Notes: generated from the sequence alone by a model not told the origin. Positions 35,135 through 43,560 are shown, counted from the stretch's first letter. The stretch: 49,026 nt of DNA from Maribacter sp. (GCF_016744255.1 NZ_JADGES010000011.1:1-49026); one strand, 5' to 3'. Translations and numbers: made by a program.

Positions 35135-37336
35135 TTATTTGTTTTCAGAGATTAATTCGCCTGTTTCTTTTATTTTAATATCTGTGCCTAAACGTTGTAA
35201 GTAAGCAATTAGAGATACAATTTCTCTGTCTCTCATCTCTACAAACTCATCGCCATTATCAGCAGCATATTTTTTGTCTTCTTCATATCCTTTTGCAAAA
35301 TCAGGATCAGCGTATAGATTTTTTTCTATTTGCTCTGCCTGTTTAGCCATATTTGCATCAGCGTTAGCAATATCTTCTTCGGTGTAAGGAACGCCTAAAG
35401 TTACCATTGCTTCCAATTTGGTTTTAATGTTACTACGGTCGTGCTTGTCTCTTACCATCCATTGGTATGCTGGCATTATAGAGCCAGAAGAAGTACTTTG
35501 TGGATCGTACATGTGATTTAGGTGCCAGTTGTCAGAGTATTTTCCTCCAACTCTAAGTAAATCTGGACCTGTACGTTTACTACCCCATAAGAATGGATGA
35601 TCGTAAACAAATTCTCCAGCTTTAGCATATTCGCCATAACGCTCTACTTCACTTCGGAAAGGACGTACCATTTGAGAGTGACAACCCACACAACCTTCTC
35701 TAATATAAAGGTCTCTTCCTTCTAATTCTAAAGGAGTGTAAGGTTTGACACTTGTTATTGTTGGGATATTAGATTTTACCATTATGACTGGCATTATCTC
35801 GATTATACCACCAATTAATATAGCAACTGTTGCTAATATGGTTAATTGTATTGGCTTACGTTCTAACCAAGTGTGGTAAGTTTCTCCAGATGTTCTCTTT
35901 TTAGATACTCTTATTAATGGAGCAGCTTCTGCCAATTCGTCTTCTACTTTTGCTCCAGATCTAATTGTAATGATAACATTGTAAATCATCACTAATGCAC
36001 CAAGAATAAATAAACTACCACCGATAGCACGCATCCAATACATTGGGATTATTTCATGAACTGTTTCTAAGAAGTTACCATAAACTAAAGTTCCGTCGGG
36101 ATTAAATTCTTTCCACATTAATGCTTGTATAAACCCAGCAACGTACATTGGTAAAGTGTACAGGATGATTCCTAAAGTACCAATCCAAAAATGGAAATTA
36201 GCCAATCCATTAGAGTAAAGTTTGGTTTTAAACATTTTAGGAACCAGCCAGTATATCATACCGAAAGTTAAGAATCCGTTCCATGCTAAGGCGCCAACGT
36301 GCACGTGAGCAATAATCCAGTCACTAAAGTGAGCAATAGCATTTACATTTTTAAGTGAAAGCATTGGGCCTTCAAAGGTTGCCATACCATAACCAGTAAT
36401 AGCAACTACCATGAATTTTAAAGTTGGGTCCGTTCTAACTTTATCCCAAGCACCTCTCAATGTTAATAAACCGTTTATCATACCACCCCAAGATGGAGCA
36501 ATTAGCATAACAGAAAAAGCAACACCTAAATTTTGTGCCCAGTCTGGTAAAGCAGAGTATAATAAGTGGTGTGGTCCTGCCCAGATATATATAAATATTA
36601 AAGACCAAAAGTGAACAATAGAAAGTTTATAAGAATAAACTGGTCTGTTTGCTGCTTTAGGAACAAAGTAATACATTAACCCTAAGAAAGGAGTAGTAAG
36701 GAAGAATGCAACTGCATTGTGTCCGTACCACCATTGTACTAACGCATCTTGTACCCCTGCATAAACAGAGTAACTTTTAAATGCACTTACAGGAAGTTCT
36801 AAACTGTTAAAAATATGTAGTACCGCAACAGTAACAAATGTTGCAACATAAAACCAAATTGCGACATATAGATGACGTTGTCTTCTTTTGATCATGGTAC
36901 CAATAAGGTTAATACCAAATGCTACCCAAATAACTGCAATAGCAAGATCAATAGGCCATTCTAATTCTGCATACTCTTTAGAAGTAGAGTATCCTAGAGG
37001 AAGTGTAATAGCTGCCGCAACAATAATCAATTGCCATCCCCAGAAATTAACTTTACTAAGAACATCACTAAACATTCTTGCTTTTAGTAAACGTTGCGTA
37101 GAGTAGTATACTCCGGCAAAAATTGCGTTTCCTACAAATGCAAAAATAACGGCATTGGTGTGTAACGGCCTTAAACGACCAAAACTTAACCAAGATATAC
37201 CATCTGTTACATTTGGAAACAAAAACATAAAGGCTAATAAAAGCCCTACGGACATTCCCACTACACCCCAAAACATAGTTGCATAGAGGAAATTCTTTAC
37301 GATTTTGTTGTCGTAATAAAATTGCTGTACTTCCAT
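35135..37336 (-). CDS. ccoN: cbb3 oxidase fused subunits I and II (CcoNO)
   Basis: Protein of 733 aa. Residues 1-470 are CcoN: low-spin heme and CuB ligands are seen in LRPLHTNAVIFAFVGNAIF, WWYGHNAVAFFLTTPFLGL, WAGPHHLLYS and DWIIAHVHVGALAWNGF. From about 515 on is CcoO with CVGCHSQMVRPFRSEVERYG and WGSKRTGPDLLRVGGKYS. The fusion of N and O is known from Bacteroidota. It is the terminal oxidase for growth at very low oxygen. The protein starts 6 bp after ccoS. Confidence 0.95.
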   Translation of the reverse strand: MEVQQFYYDNKIVKNFLYATMFWGVVGMSVGLLLAFMFLFPNVTDGISWLSFGRLRPLHTNAVIFAFVGNAIFAGVYYSTQRLLKARMFSDVLSKVNFWGWQLIIVAAAITLPLGYSTSKEYAELEWPIDLAIAVIWVAFGINLIGTMIKRRQRHLYVAIWFYVATFVTVAVLHIFNSLELPVSAFKSYSVYAGVQDALVQWWYGHNAVAFFLTTPFLGLMYYFVPKAANRPVYSYKLSIVHFWSLIFIYIWAGPHHLLYSALPDWAQNLGVAFSVMLIAPSWGGMINGLLTLRGAWDKVRTDPTLKFMVVAITGYGMATFEGPMLSLKNVNAIAHFSDWIIAHVHVGALAWNGFLTFGMIYWLVPKMFKTKLYSNGLANFHFWIGTLGIILYTLPMYVAGFIQALMWKEFNPDGTLVYGNFLETVHEIIPMYWMRAIGGSLFILGALVMIYNVIITIRSGAKVEDELAEAAPLIRVSKKRTSGETYHTWLERKPIQLTILATVAILIGGIIEIMPVIMVKSNIPTITSVKPYTPLELEGRDLYIREGCVGCHSQMVRPFRSEVERYGEYAKAGEFVYDHPFLWGSKRTGPDLLRVGGKYSDNWHLNHMYDPQSTSSGSIMPAYQWMVRDKHDRSNIKTKLEAMVTLGVPYTEEDIANADANMAKQAEQIEKNLYADPDFAKGYEEDKKYAADNGDEFVEMRDREIVSLIAYLQRLGTDIKIKETGELISENK

Positions 37337-37342
37337 AATTAA

Positions 37343-37549
37343 TTACTCTTTATTTAGTTGGATTGATTTATTCTCGTTTGTTTTTACTACTTTAGGAGTA
37401 TCTGTAACTAGCTCATCTTCAAAGAGCATACGTACGGAAGGAGTATAGGAATCGTCATACTGTCCATTCTTTACAGAATAAATAAATGCTGTAAAAAAAA
37501 TAATAGCAACAATTATACTTATTGTTAATAACACATAAATAACACTCAT
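37343..37549 (-). CDS. ccoS: cbb3 maturation protein CcoS
   Basis: Small protein of 68 aa with one N-terminal membrane segment (MSVIYVLLTISIIVAIIFFT) and the YDDSYTPSVRMLFED region typical of CcoS. The frame is open up to 37579, but I place the start at ATG 37549: the family begins MSVIY, and the predicted transcript starts near 37565, inside the longer frame. First gene of the ccoS-ccoNO-ccoQ-ccoP-ccoG-ccoH run. Confidence 0.85.
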   Translation of the reverse strand: MSVIYVLLTISIIVAIIFFTAFIYSVKNGQYDDSYTPSVRMLFEDELVTDTPKVVKTNENKSIQLNKE

Positions 37550-37568
37550 ACCTACCTGAATTCGGGCG

Positions 37569-37611
37569 TAAAAATACACCTGTGATTATCCAAAAAAAAT
37601 GACATTTGTCA
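37569..37611 (-). promoter_or_regulatory. Crp/Fnr-type site and promoter of the ccoS-ccoNO operon
   Basis: TGACATTTGTCA at 37600-37611 (centre 37605.5) and, on the minus strand, TATTTTTA at 37576-37569 (one mismatch to TAnnTTTG), with centre to first T of 29.5 bp. The site lies 5 bp after the ccoI stop, so the ccoS operon has its own promoter in addition to read-through from ccoI. Confidence 0.8.
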
Positions 37612-37616
37612 GTTTT

Positions 37617-40028
37617 TTAATATTTTTTATTCTTTTTTTTGTTTAATTTTCTTCCTAAAAGATTCGTTGCGATCGTCGTAAAAGCAACAACACTGATAGA
37701 GCTTAAGGGCATTAATATTGCCGCTATTACAGGTTGTAATTGTCCAGTAATTGCAAAGTATAAACCTACAACGTTATATAACAAAGATAGAAGAAAACTC
37801 CATTTAATTATCTGCATTGCTTTTTTTGAAGCTAAAATAAAAGAATGTAAATCTTTAAATTTTGTAGCATCTAGAATACCATCACAAGCAGGTGAAAATA
37901 CATTCACATTTTCGGATATTGCAATACCAACATTACTTTGAGCTAAAGCTCCCGCATCATTTAAGCCATCTCCTATCATCATAACCATTTTGCCTTGGTT
38001 TTGTAAAGATTTTATAAACTCTAGCTTATCTTCTGGCTTTTGGTTAAAATATAAAGGAGTTAGTTTTGGTAATAATTTTTCTAGCCTAGATTTTTCTCCA
38101 GAATTATCTCCAGATAAAATTGCTAGGTTTAAGGTTTGGGACATTGCAGTAAATAAGTCTGCTAATCCATCTCTATATTCATTATGAAATACAAAACGTC
38201 CCTTGTAATTGTCATTACTACTTATATAGACAGATGTGTTTTCAATATCTTTTGTTTCTGTATTACCAATAAATTCTGCAGACCCAATTTTCATGGTGTC
38301 CTTTTCTTTGGTTCCAGAAATACCTTTGCCTAAGTGTTCTTCATATTCATCAAGGGTAATAATATTTTGCTCGGAAAGCATATCATACAAAGTTCTGCTT
38401 AATGGATGATTAGAAGAGCGTAAGGTGTTTTTTAATAAAGATTCTTCTTCTTTATTAAGGGTGTATCCTTCATAGGTGGCTGTACTTTTTTTAGCTGCAG
38501 TAATGGTTCCTGTTTTGTCGAAAATTGCAGTGTCTATTCTGGCAAGTTGCTCAATAGTATAGGTGTCTTTTAGGTAGAATTTTTTGTTTCCGAAAATACG
38601 AAGCATGTTTCCTAAAGTAAAAGGAGAGGCTAAAGCGATGGCACATGGACATGCAATTATTAATACAGCGGTAAATACGTTTAGAGCCATACTGCTATCG
38701 TAATAAAGCCAAAAGGCAGTCGCTGTAAATGCAATGCTTAAAACCGCAATTGTAAAACGTTTGCCAATACTATCTGTAATCGATTGAAATTTACTTGTCT
38801 TATTATTTTGAAAAACAGCATTGCTCCATAACTGGGTAAGGTAACTTTGCGATACCGATTTTAGAGCTTCCATTTCCATGGCACTATTTAGTTGTTTTCC
38901 GCCTGCATAGACCTTATTCCCGGACTCTTTTGTAACAGGCTCAGATTCTCCAGTAACAAAGCTATAGTCAATTTGTGTTTTCTTGCTAATTAAGATTCCA
39001 TCTACAGGAATAAGCTCTTCGTTTCTAATAAGAATTCTGTCGCCTCTTTTTATATCATATACTTGAGCAGTCTCTTCTTTTCCGTTGCTAAGAATACGTG
39101 TTACTGCAATTGGGAAGTAAGATTTATAGTCTCTTTCAAAAGATAAAAAGGAATATGTCTTTTGTTGAAAAAATTTGCCTAACAATAAAAAGAAAACAAG
39201 GCCTGTTAGGCTGTCAAAAAAACCAGGGCCCGAATTAAAAATTATATCTGCAGTACTTCTTAAAAATAACACTAAGATTCCAAGGGATATTGGAACATCA
39301 ATATTTAAAAGTTTAGAACGAAGGCCTTTGTAGGCAGATATAAAATAATCTTGAGCAGCATAGAAAACTACAGGCAAAGAGAAAGTAAACATTAGCCAAC
39401 GGAAAATATCTTGGTATTTATTCAGCCAATATTCGCCGCCATCTATAGCGCTAGAAGCTAAATCAAAATATTCAGGAAAAGATAAAAACATGACATTCCC
39501 AAAAGCAAATCCAGCGACACCTAACTTATAAATTAGAGCTTTATTTGACGCTTCTTCTTTTTTATCTAAATCGTCTAAAGAAATATAGGGTTCATAGCCA
39601 ATACGTGCTAGCAATATGACCAACTGTTTTAACGTAATTGTTTCTGGGGCGTATGTTATACGAACTGTTTTTTTAGGAAAATCTACCTGAGAATGATTAA
39701 CGTTGGAATTTAATTTGTTTAAATTTTCTAAAACCCAAATACAAGAACTACAATGTATGTGTGGAATATAGAGATTTATTATCTGTATATTTTCGTCATT
39801 AAACTCGGTAAGTTTGTCAATGATTTCAGGATTTTCTAAGAAATCATATTTTCCATCGATTTCATTAGGAGTAGTGCCTGCAGAAGATTCTATGTCGTAA
39901 TAATATGATAAATCATTGCTCTGAAATATCTCATAGACTGTTTTGCATCCATTACAACAGAATTTTTTATCATCAAATTCTATAGGGGAATTTCCACAAT
40001 CGTCACCACAATGGAAACATTCTGCCAT
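37617..40028 (-). CDS. ccoI: Copper-exporting P1B ATPase of cbb3 assembly, CcoI (FixI)
   Basis: Protein of 803 aa. The N-terminal Cys-rich region (MAECFHCGDDCG, then FCCNGCKTVYEIF) and a heavy-metal-associated domain (IHCSSCIWVLENL) are followed by membrane segments, TGES in the actuator domain, CPC in IIACPCAIALASPF, DKTGT and GDGLNDAGAL. It pumps copper for the CuB site of CcoN. The frame is open to 40094, but I place the start at 40028 (MAECFHCG): the family starts there, and the predicted transcript start (about 40054) excludes the longer form. Confidence 0.93.
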   Translation of the reverse strand: MAECFHCGDDCGNSPIEFDDKKFCCNGCKTVYEIFQSNDLSYYYDIESSAGTTPNEIDGKYDFLENPEIIDKLTEFNDENIQIINLYIPHIHCSSCIWVLENLNKLNSNVNHSQVDFPKKTVRITYAPETITLKQLVILLARIGYEPYISLDDLDKKEEASNKALIYKLGVAGFAFGNVMFLSFPEYFDLASSAIDGGEYWLNKYQDIFRWLMFTFSLPVVFYAAQDYFISAYKGLRSKLLNIDVPISLGILVLFLRSTADIIFNSGPGFFDSLTGLVFFLLLGKFFQQKTYSFLSFERDYKSYFPIAVTRILSNGKEETAQVYDIKRGDRILIRNEELIPVDGILISKKTQIDYSFVTGESEPVTKESGNKVYAGGKQLNSAMEMEALKSVSQSYLTQLWSNAVFQNNKTSKFQSITDSIGKRFTIAVLSIAFTATAFWLYYDSSMALNVFTAVLIIACPCAIALASPFTLGNMLRIFGNKKFYLKDTYTIEQLARIDTAIFDKTGTITAAKKSTATYEGYTLNKEEESLLKNTLRSSNHPLSRTLYDMLSEQNIITLDEYEEHLGKGISGTKEKDTMKIGSAEFIGNTETKDIENTSVYISSNDNYKGRFVFHNEYRDGLADLFTAMSQTLNLAILSGDNSGEKSRLEKLLPKLTPLYFNQKPEDKLEFIKSLQNQGKMVMMIGDGLNDAGALAQSNVGIAISENVNVFSPACDGILDATKFKDLHSFILASKKAMQIIKWSFLLSLLYNVVGLYFAITGQLQPVIAAILMPLSSISVVAFTTIATNLLGRKLNKKKNKKY

Positions 40029-40057
40029 TTCTTTACTTACATTTGCTATACCTATTA

Positions 40058-40131
40058 CAAAGGTGGTCAAATAGGTTGTTATAAAACATGACAATTGTCA
40101 GTTTTTTTATATATTGGTAAGAGTATTTTTG
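40058..40131. promoter_or_regulatory. Divergent Crp/Fnr-type promoter of ccoI and the regulator gene
   Basis: TGACAATTGTCA at 40089-40100 (perfect palindrome, centre 40094.5). To the right is a perfect TATTTTTG at 40124-40131, 29.5 bp away, before the regulator gene at 40158. To the left on the minus strand CACCTTTG (40065-40058; one mismatch) is at the same distance before ccoI. One bound dimer could activate both, and this gives positive autoregulation. Confidence 0.8.
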
Positions 40132-40157
40132 TTTAGTCAGGTGTAAAAATAAAGGGT

Positions 40158-40847
40158 ATGGAAAGTAGATGTGAAAATTGTATTGTTCGTCAATTTAATT
40201 CTTTACGCGCGATGAGTAAGGAAGAACTTAAGGAAGTTTCTGATTCTAAGGTGACTAAGAAGTATAAGAAGGGAGAGACTCTTTTTGAGGAAGGTGAAAA
40301 ATTGAATGGTGTTTTTTGTGTTAGAGAAGGGGTTTCTAAAATGTCTAAACTTAGTGCGAATGGTAAAGATCAAATTGTAAAACTAGCAACTACTGGAGAG
40401 GTTATAGGGCAACGGGCAGTAATTGTAGAAGAGCCTACTAATTTAAGTGCTATTGCAGTGAATGATATGGAAGTGTGTTTTGTTCCTAAAGAGATTATTG
40501 TTAATAGTATGCATAAAAATCCAGACTTCACTTTAGAAGTTTTACGCCATATGGCACACGATTTAAAAGAGGCAGATGACGTTATTGTTAATATGTCTCA
40601 AAAAACAGTGAAGCAGCGTATTGCCGAGGCTTTTTTGTATTTAAAAAATAATTATGGAGTAGATGAAGAGGGGTATTTAAGCCTTACTCTTTCTAGAGAA
40701 GACATTGCAAATGTGGTTGGTACTGCAACCGAATCTTGTATTAGAATTATATCTGAGTTTAAGAAAAAAGGATATTTAAAAACATCAGGAAAGCGAATAG
40801 GGATAGCCAATGAAAAAGAGCTGCAAGATTTAATAGATGGCTTTTAA
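40158..40847 (+). CDS. Crp/Fnr-family regulator of the denitrification and cbb3 genes
   Basis: Protein of 229 aa. Residues about 15-130 are the cyclic-nucleotide-type sensor domain, followed by a dimer helix and a winged helix with LSREDIANVVGTATESCIRI (about 178-197). The recognition helix keeps Glu192 and Arg196, which match Fnr Glu209 and Arg213 that contact TGA; Ser212 of Fnr is replaced by Ile195. This fits the sites here, TGAYNNNNRTCA, which lack the first T of the Fnr site. Cys5 and Cys8 (CENC) plus Cys54 and Cys107 might bind an Fe-S cluster; a NO-sensing heme as in DNR is an alternative. The gene carries such a site in its own promoter. Confidence 0.88.
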   Translation: MESRCENCIVRQFNSLRAMSKEELKEVSDSKVTKKYKKGETLFEEGEKLNGVFCVREGVSKMSKLSANGKDQIVKLATTGEVIGQRAVIVEEPTNLSAIAVNDMEVCFVPKEIIVNSMHKNPDFTLEVLRHMAHDLKEADDVIVNMSQKTVKQRIAEAFLYLKNNYGVDEEGYLSLTLSREDIANVVGTATESCIRIISEFKKKGYLKTSGKRIGIANEKELQDLIDGF

Positions 40848-40877
40848 ATTTTTATATTGTTTATCGGGCTTAAACCC

Positions 40878-40909
40878 TTCTTTAAAAAGACTTTAGTTTT
40901 TTTAAAGAA
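40878..40909 (+). terminator. AT-rich hairpin after the regulator gene
   Basis: TTCTTTAAAAA at 40878-40888 pairs with TTTTTAAAGAA at 40899-40909 across a 10-base loop. A T tract after the stem is lacking, so termination is uncertain. It overlaps the palindrome AAGAACGTTCTT at 40905-40916. Confidence 0.35.
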
Positions 40910-40979
40910 CGTTCTTATGTATTAAAGACCTCTATATTACTAGGGATTTCAATTGTTTATTTTTTGCTCTATTTAAAAC

Positions 40980-41022
40980 TGATATTTGTCATAGTTTTAG
41001 AGATGTTGCCGTGCTAATTTTA
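40980..41022 (+). promoter_or_regulatory. Crp/Fnr-type site and promoter of the second usp gene
   Basis: TGATATTTGTCA at 40980-40991 (centre 40985.5) and TAATTTTA at 41015-41022 (one mismatch to TAnnTTTG). Centre to first T is 29.5 bp. ATG follows at 41044. Confidence 0.75.
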
Positions 41023-41043
41023 CAGTCTAGTTAAAAGAATAGC

Positions 41044-41946
41044 ATGAAAAACATATTATTACCTACAGACTTTTCAGATAACGCATGGAATGCCACTAAA
41101 TATGCCTTAGAATTGTTTAAAAATGAGACTTGTGTTTTTCATTTAGTCAATACATATACCCCTGCTATAGCAAATAGCCGTTTCATGGCAGCGACTCTCA
41201 GCGGAGGGCAAATGGAAGATGGGGTGCATATCGCATCCAAGAAGGGTCTTCAAACTCTTATTCAAAAAATAAAAAAAAGTTATAATAATTCTAATCATAG
41301 TTTCAATACTATTTCATCGTTTAGTTTATTGGTTGATGAAATAAAAGAGATTGTAGATGAAAAAAAAATAGACCTAATTGTTACAGGGACTAAAGGAGCT
41401 TCTGGTTTAGAAGAAGTTTTTATGGGTAGTAATACGGTTCGTATTATTAAATCTGTAAAGAATTGCCCTGTTTTGGCAATACCGCAATATTTTGATTTTG
41501 CCAGACCGTCTGAAATTGCTTTTGCTACAGATTTTAATCGCTTTTACACTGCATCAGAATTAAAGCCTTTAATAGATTTAGCAAAAACGTTTAAGGCAGT
41601 AATTAGGATTGTACATGTGCAATATGAGATAAAAGCATTGACAGAACTGCAACATTTTAATTTGGGAATGTTACGTAAGTATTTTGATGGTGTAGAACAT
41701 TATGTACATACAGTGTCCGAGTTGAATTCTGTTTCTAAGACTTTAGAGGTTTTTAGTGCAGAGTTAGATATTCATTTATTAGCTATGTTAAATTTTCAAC
41801 ATAGTTATATGGAAAAAATGACAAGAGAGCCTATTGTAAAACGTTTGACTTTTCATACGCAAATACCCTTACTGGTAATCCCTGAGTTAGGAATGGTTTC
41901 TCCTTCTAGTGTTTCTAAAAGTAAGAAAGAGACTGTTGCTAGATAG
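41044..41946 (+). CDS. Tandem universal stress protein (UspA family)
   Basis: Protein of 300 aa with two UspA domains. The first (1-150) keeps the ATP-binding motif GTKGASGLEEVFMGSNTVRI; the second (about 155-285) has lost it and reads LAMLNFQHSYMEKMTREPIV at this place, so it probably does not bind ATP. It is monocistronic, faces the glycosidase-like gene with a 15-bp gap, and has its own Fnr-type site. Confidence 0.85.
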   Translation: MKNILLPTDFSDNAWNATKYALELFKNETCVFHLVNTYTPAIANSRFMAATLSGGQMEDGVHIASKKGLQTLIQKIKKSYNNSNHSFNTISSFSLLVDEIKEIVDEKKIDLIVTGTKGASGLEEVFMGSNTVRIIKSVKNCPVLAIPQYFDFARPSEIAFATDFNRFYTASELKPLIDLAKTFKAVIRIVHVQYEIKALTELQHFNLGMLRKYFDGVEHYVHTVSELNSVSKTLEVFSAELDIHLLAMLNFQHSYMEKMTREPIVKRLTFHTQIPLLVIPELGMVSPSSVSKSKKETVAR

Positions 41947-41961
41947 TATATTCTAATTTTA

Positions 41962-43152
41962 TTATTTACTACTCCAGAATTTATCTGCTTCTGGAATATT
42001 TTTAGTGCTACCCAACGTTAAAGGGTTAAAATTTAGTTGAGAAAAAAGATACCAAGTAGAGGAAGAAACTGCAGGTGTAAGGTCTGCAGAATCCCAAAGA
42101 AGGCTAGCTCCATATGTAGAGCCGTAATTTGTTGTATAGGGAATTCCTTGAGCATTTGCGAAAGAAGGACTTGTAATAAAAGTTTTTTCAAGATTTTTAA
42201 TAATGCTATTTGCTTCTGCACTTTTGTTAGCTTGTTGGAATGCTACTAAAATTTGTGCCGTTCCCTCTAACCAAATAACATCTTTATCTTCATCAAAAGA
42301 GTATCCTGTTATCAATTTCCCATTTGTGGTATTGGTTTGAGTTGTTTTGTAGCGGTCTGTTTTTAATAATGTTTCTATCGGAAAATCTGGAAAAATACCA
42401 ACACTTAAACCGTGGAGGTCTAATGCAAATTTATATTCTATATTTTCTGGCCATGCAGTTAATAATTTTTCTTTGGCATCCCAACGGTTTGTTTTTAAGA
42501 AAGAAAGAATATTGGCATGAAAATCGTCATACCCAGGAACAGCGTTAAAAGCTGTGACTATACCCTCTGTTACTTTAGGTATCTCAGTACCATCTTCGTT
42601 AAAACCACCAATTAAACCGCCATCTTCTTTTTGTAATGATCGTAGCCATTGCTCAAGACCTCTGGCCATAAGACTATATTTTTGTGTTCCTGTGGCTTCA
42701 TGGTAATGATTAATAGCAATTAACAACCAAGCATTATCTCCCATCCAAGTTCGGCTTCCTTGTTCTCCTTTACTGTTTCTAAATTGGTAAAAACCCCCAG
42801 AACTACTCCGTAATTCTGTTTGAATTTTTTTATTAAAAAAATTGAATATTTTTTCAGCTTTGACATTTTCTCCTTGTTTAATATATAGCAAAGCTGCCAA
42901 TGCATTGTCGTACAGAGAGACAAAATCGGAATTCTCGGAACTTTGTAATAATCCATTAGGTTGTTGCATATTAAAAATCCATGTATTCGTTTTTGTTGCG
43001 GCAGCAGATAAGTTTATAGGACTAGGCTCTTCTATAGGAGTTACTTCCGGGACTAATTCTTCGGGTGATAGAATTTCGGCAGTTATTTCTTCTTTAGAAC
43101 AGGAGTTTAGTCCAAAAGAAATGCAAATAAAAAAAAGGGATGCTATACGCAT
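41962..43152 (-). CDS. Lipoprotein with six-hairpin glycosidase-like fold
   Basis: Protein of 396 aa. Lipobox FGLNSC (Cys about 18) then an acidic Pro-rich linker to about 48. The rest shows repeated helical hairpins (SLYDNALAALLYIKQGE, TWMGDNAWLLIAINHYHEATG, WLEGTAQILVAFQQA) typical of an (alpha/alpha)6 toroid. Asp and Glu residues in the loops, such as GDNAW and WLEGTAQ, could be catalytic, but the substrate is not known. A TACCTTTG -7-like element lies just upstream. It is unlinked in function to its neighbours. Confidence 0.7.
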   Translation of the reverse strand: MRIASLFFICISFGLNSCSKEEITAEILSPEELVPEVTPIEEPSPINLSAAATKTNTWIFNMQQPNGLLQSSENSDFVSLYDNALAALLYIKQGENVKAEKIFNFFNKKIQTELRSSSGGFYQFRNSKGEQGSRTWMGDNAWLLIAINHYHEATGTQKYSLMARGLEQWLRSLQKEDGGLIGGFNEDGTEIPKVTEGIVTAFNAVPGYDDFHANILSFLKTNRWDAKEKLLTAWPENIEYKFALDLHGLSVGIFPDFPIETLLKTDRYKTTQTNTTNGKLITGYSFDEDKDVIWLEGTAQILVAFQQANKSAEANSIIKNLEKTFITSPSFANAQGIPYTTNYGSTYGASLLWDSADLTPAVSSSTWYLFSQLNFNPLTLGSTKNIPEADKFWSSK

Positions 43153-43445
43153 AAAGAATAAATTATTTAGTCCTTTACAAAGGTAAATAACAAAAGAGAG
43201 AAGAAAAGAAATACTAGTCTAAATGTAAGATTTTTCGCTATACAGGAGGCTCTGTACTTTTAGTCTTAGGTTTTACGAATTTAATCGGATAGCGTTCTTT
43301 TTATGAATTGAGATAATTAACCGATGAATGGTGAAAACACATGAATGTAAGGCTCTATTATTATTTTTAAATTAGTTAGAAATAGTAGAGTCTACTCTTT
43401 CCATAAAGTTCCTACAAACATCTGGTTTTATATTAAAACCTTTAG
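43153..43445. other. Intergenic stretch upstream of the candidate small RNA
   Basis: AT-rich, no coding frame with protein-like content on either strand. It contains the leader of the glycosidase-like gene at its left end and the upstream promoter part of the candidate RNA at its right end. I see nothing else. Confidence 0.4.
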
Positions 43446-43555
43446 TATCTTTGAACTGTTGTGTTGTGCTTCAATTTTAATTGAAGCCAGGTGTAGATAT
43501 CGATGGTGATCGATACTATCCAATGAAAGGCTTTCCATATCGGGAAGCTTTTTTT
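43446..43555 (+). ncRNA. Candidate three-hairpin small RNA, about 95-100 nt
   Basis: A perfect -7 element TATCTTTG at 43446-43453 precedes a run of three hairpins that ends in a terminator. Hairpin 1 is GCTTCAATTTTAATTGAAGC (43468-43487), a perfect 8-bp stem. Hairpin 2 is TATCGAT-GGTG-ATCGATA (43498-43515) with an outer TAG/CTA pair around a bulged A (43494-43518). Hairpin 3 is GCTTTCC-ATATC-GGGAAGC (43530-43548) followed by seven T. No start codon with a useful frame lies inside. The transcript would start near 43457. It may correspond to a known flavobacterial RNA family, which I cannot check here. Confidence 0.6.
43526..43555 (+). terminator. Terminator hairpin of the candidate small RNA
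   Basis: Stem GCTTTCC/GGGAAGC with one T-G pair, extended by AAAG/TTTT, loop ATATC, and seven T at 43549-43555. On the minus strand no T run follows, so it works only rightward. Confidence 0.75.
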
Positions 43556-43560
43556 GTTTG

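Noticed and set aside
37550-37579. N-terminal extension of CcoS
   Set aside because: The extension begins upstream of the predicted transcript start and does not fit the family start MSVIY.
40029-40094. N-terminal extension of CcoI
   Set aside because: It runs into the palindrome and -7 element of the divergent promoter; MAECFHCG at 40028 is the family start.
40905-40916. AAGAACGTTCTT palindrome as an operator of the second usp gene
   Set aside because: It overlaps the hairpin after the regulator gene and lies about 75 bp from the Fnr-type site; no second copy was found at other promoters.
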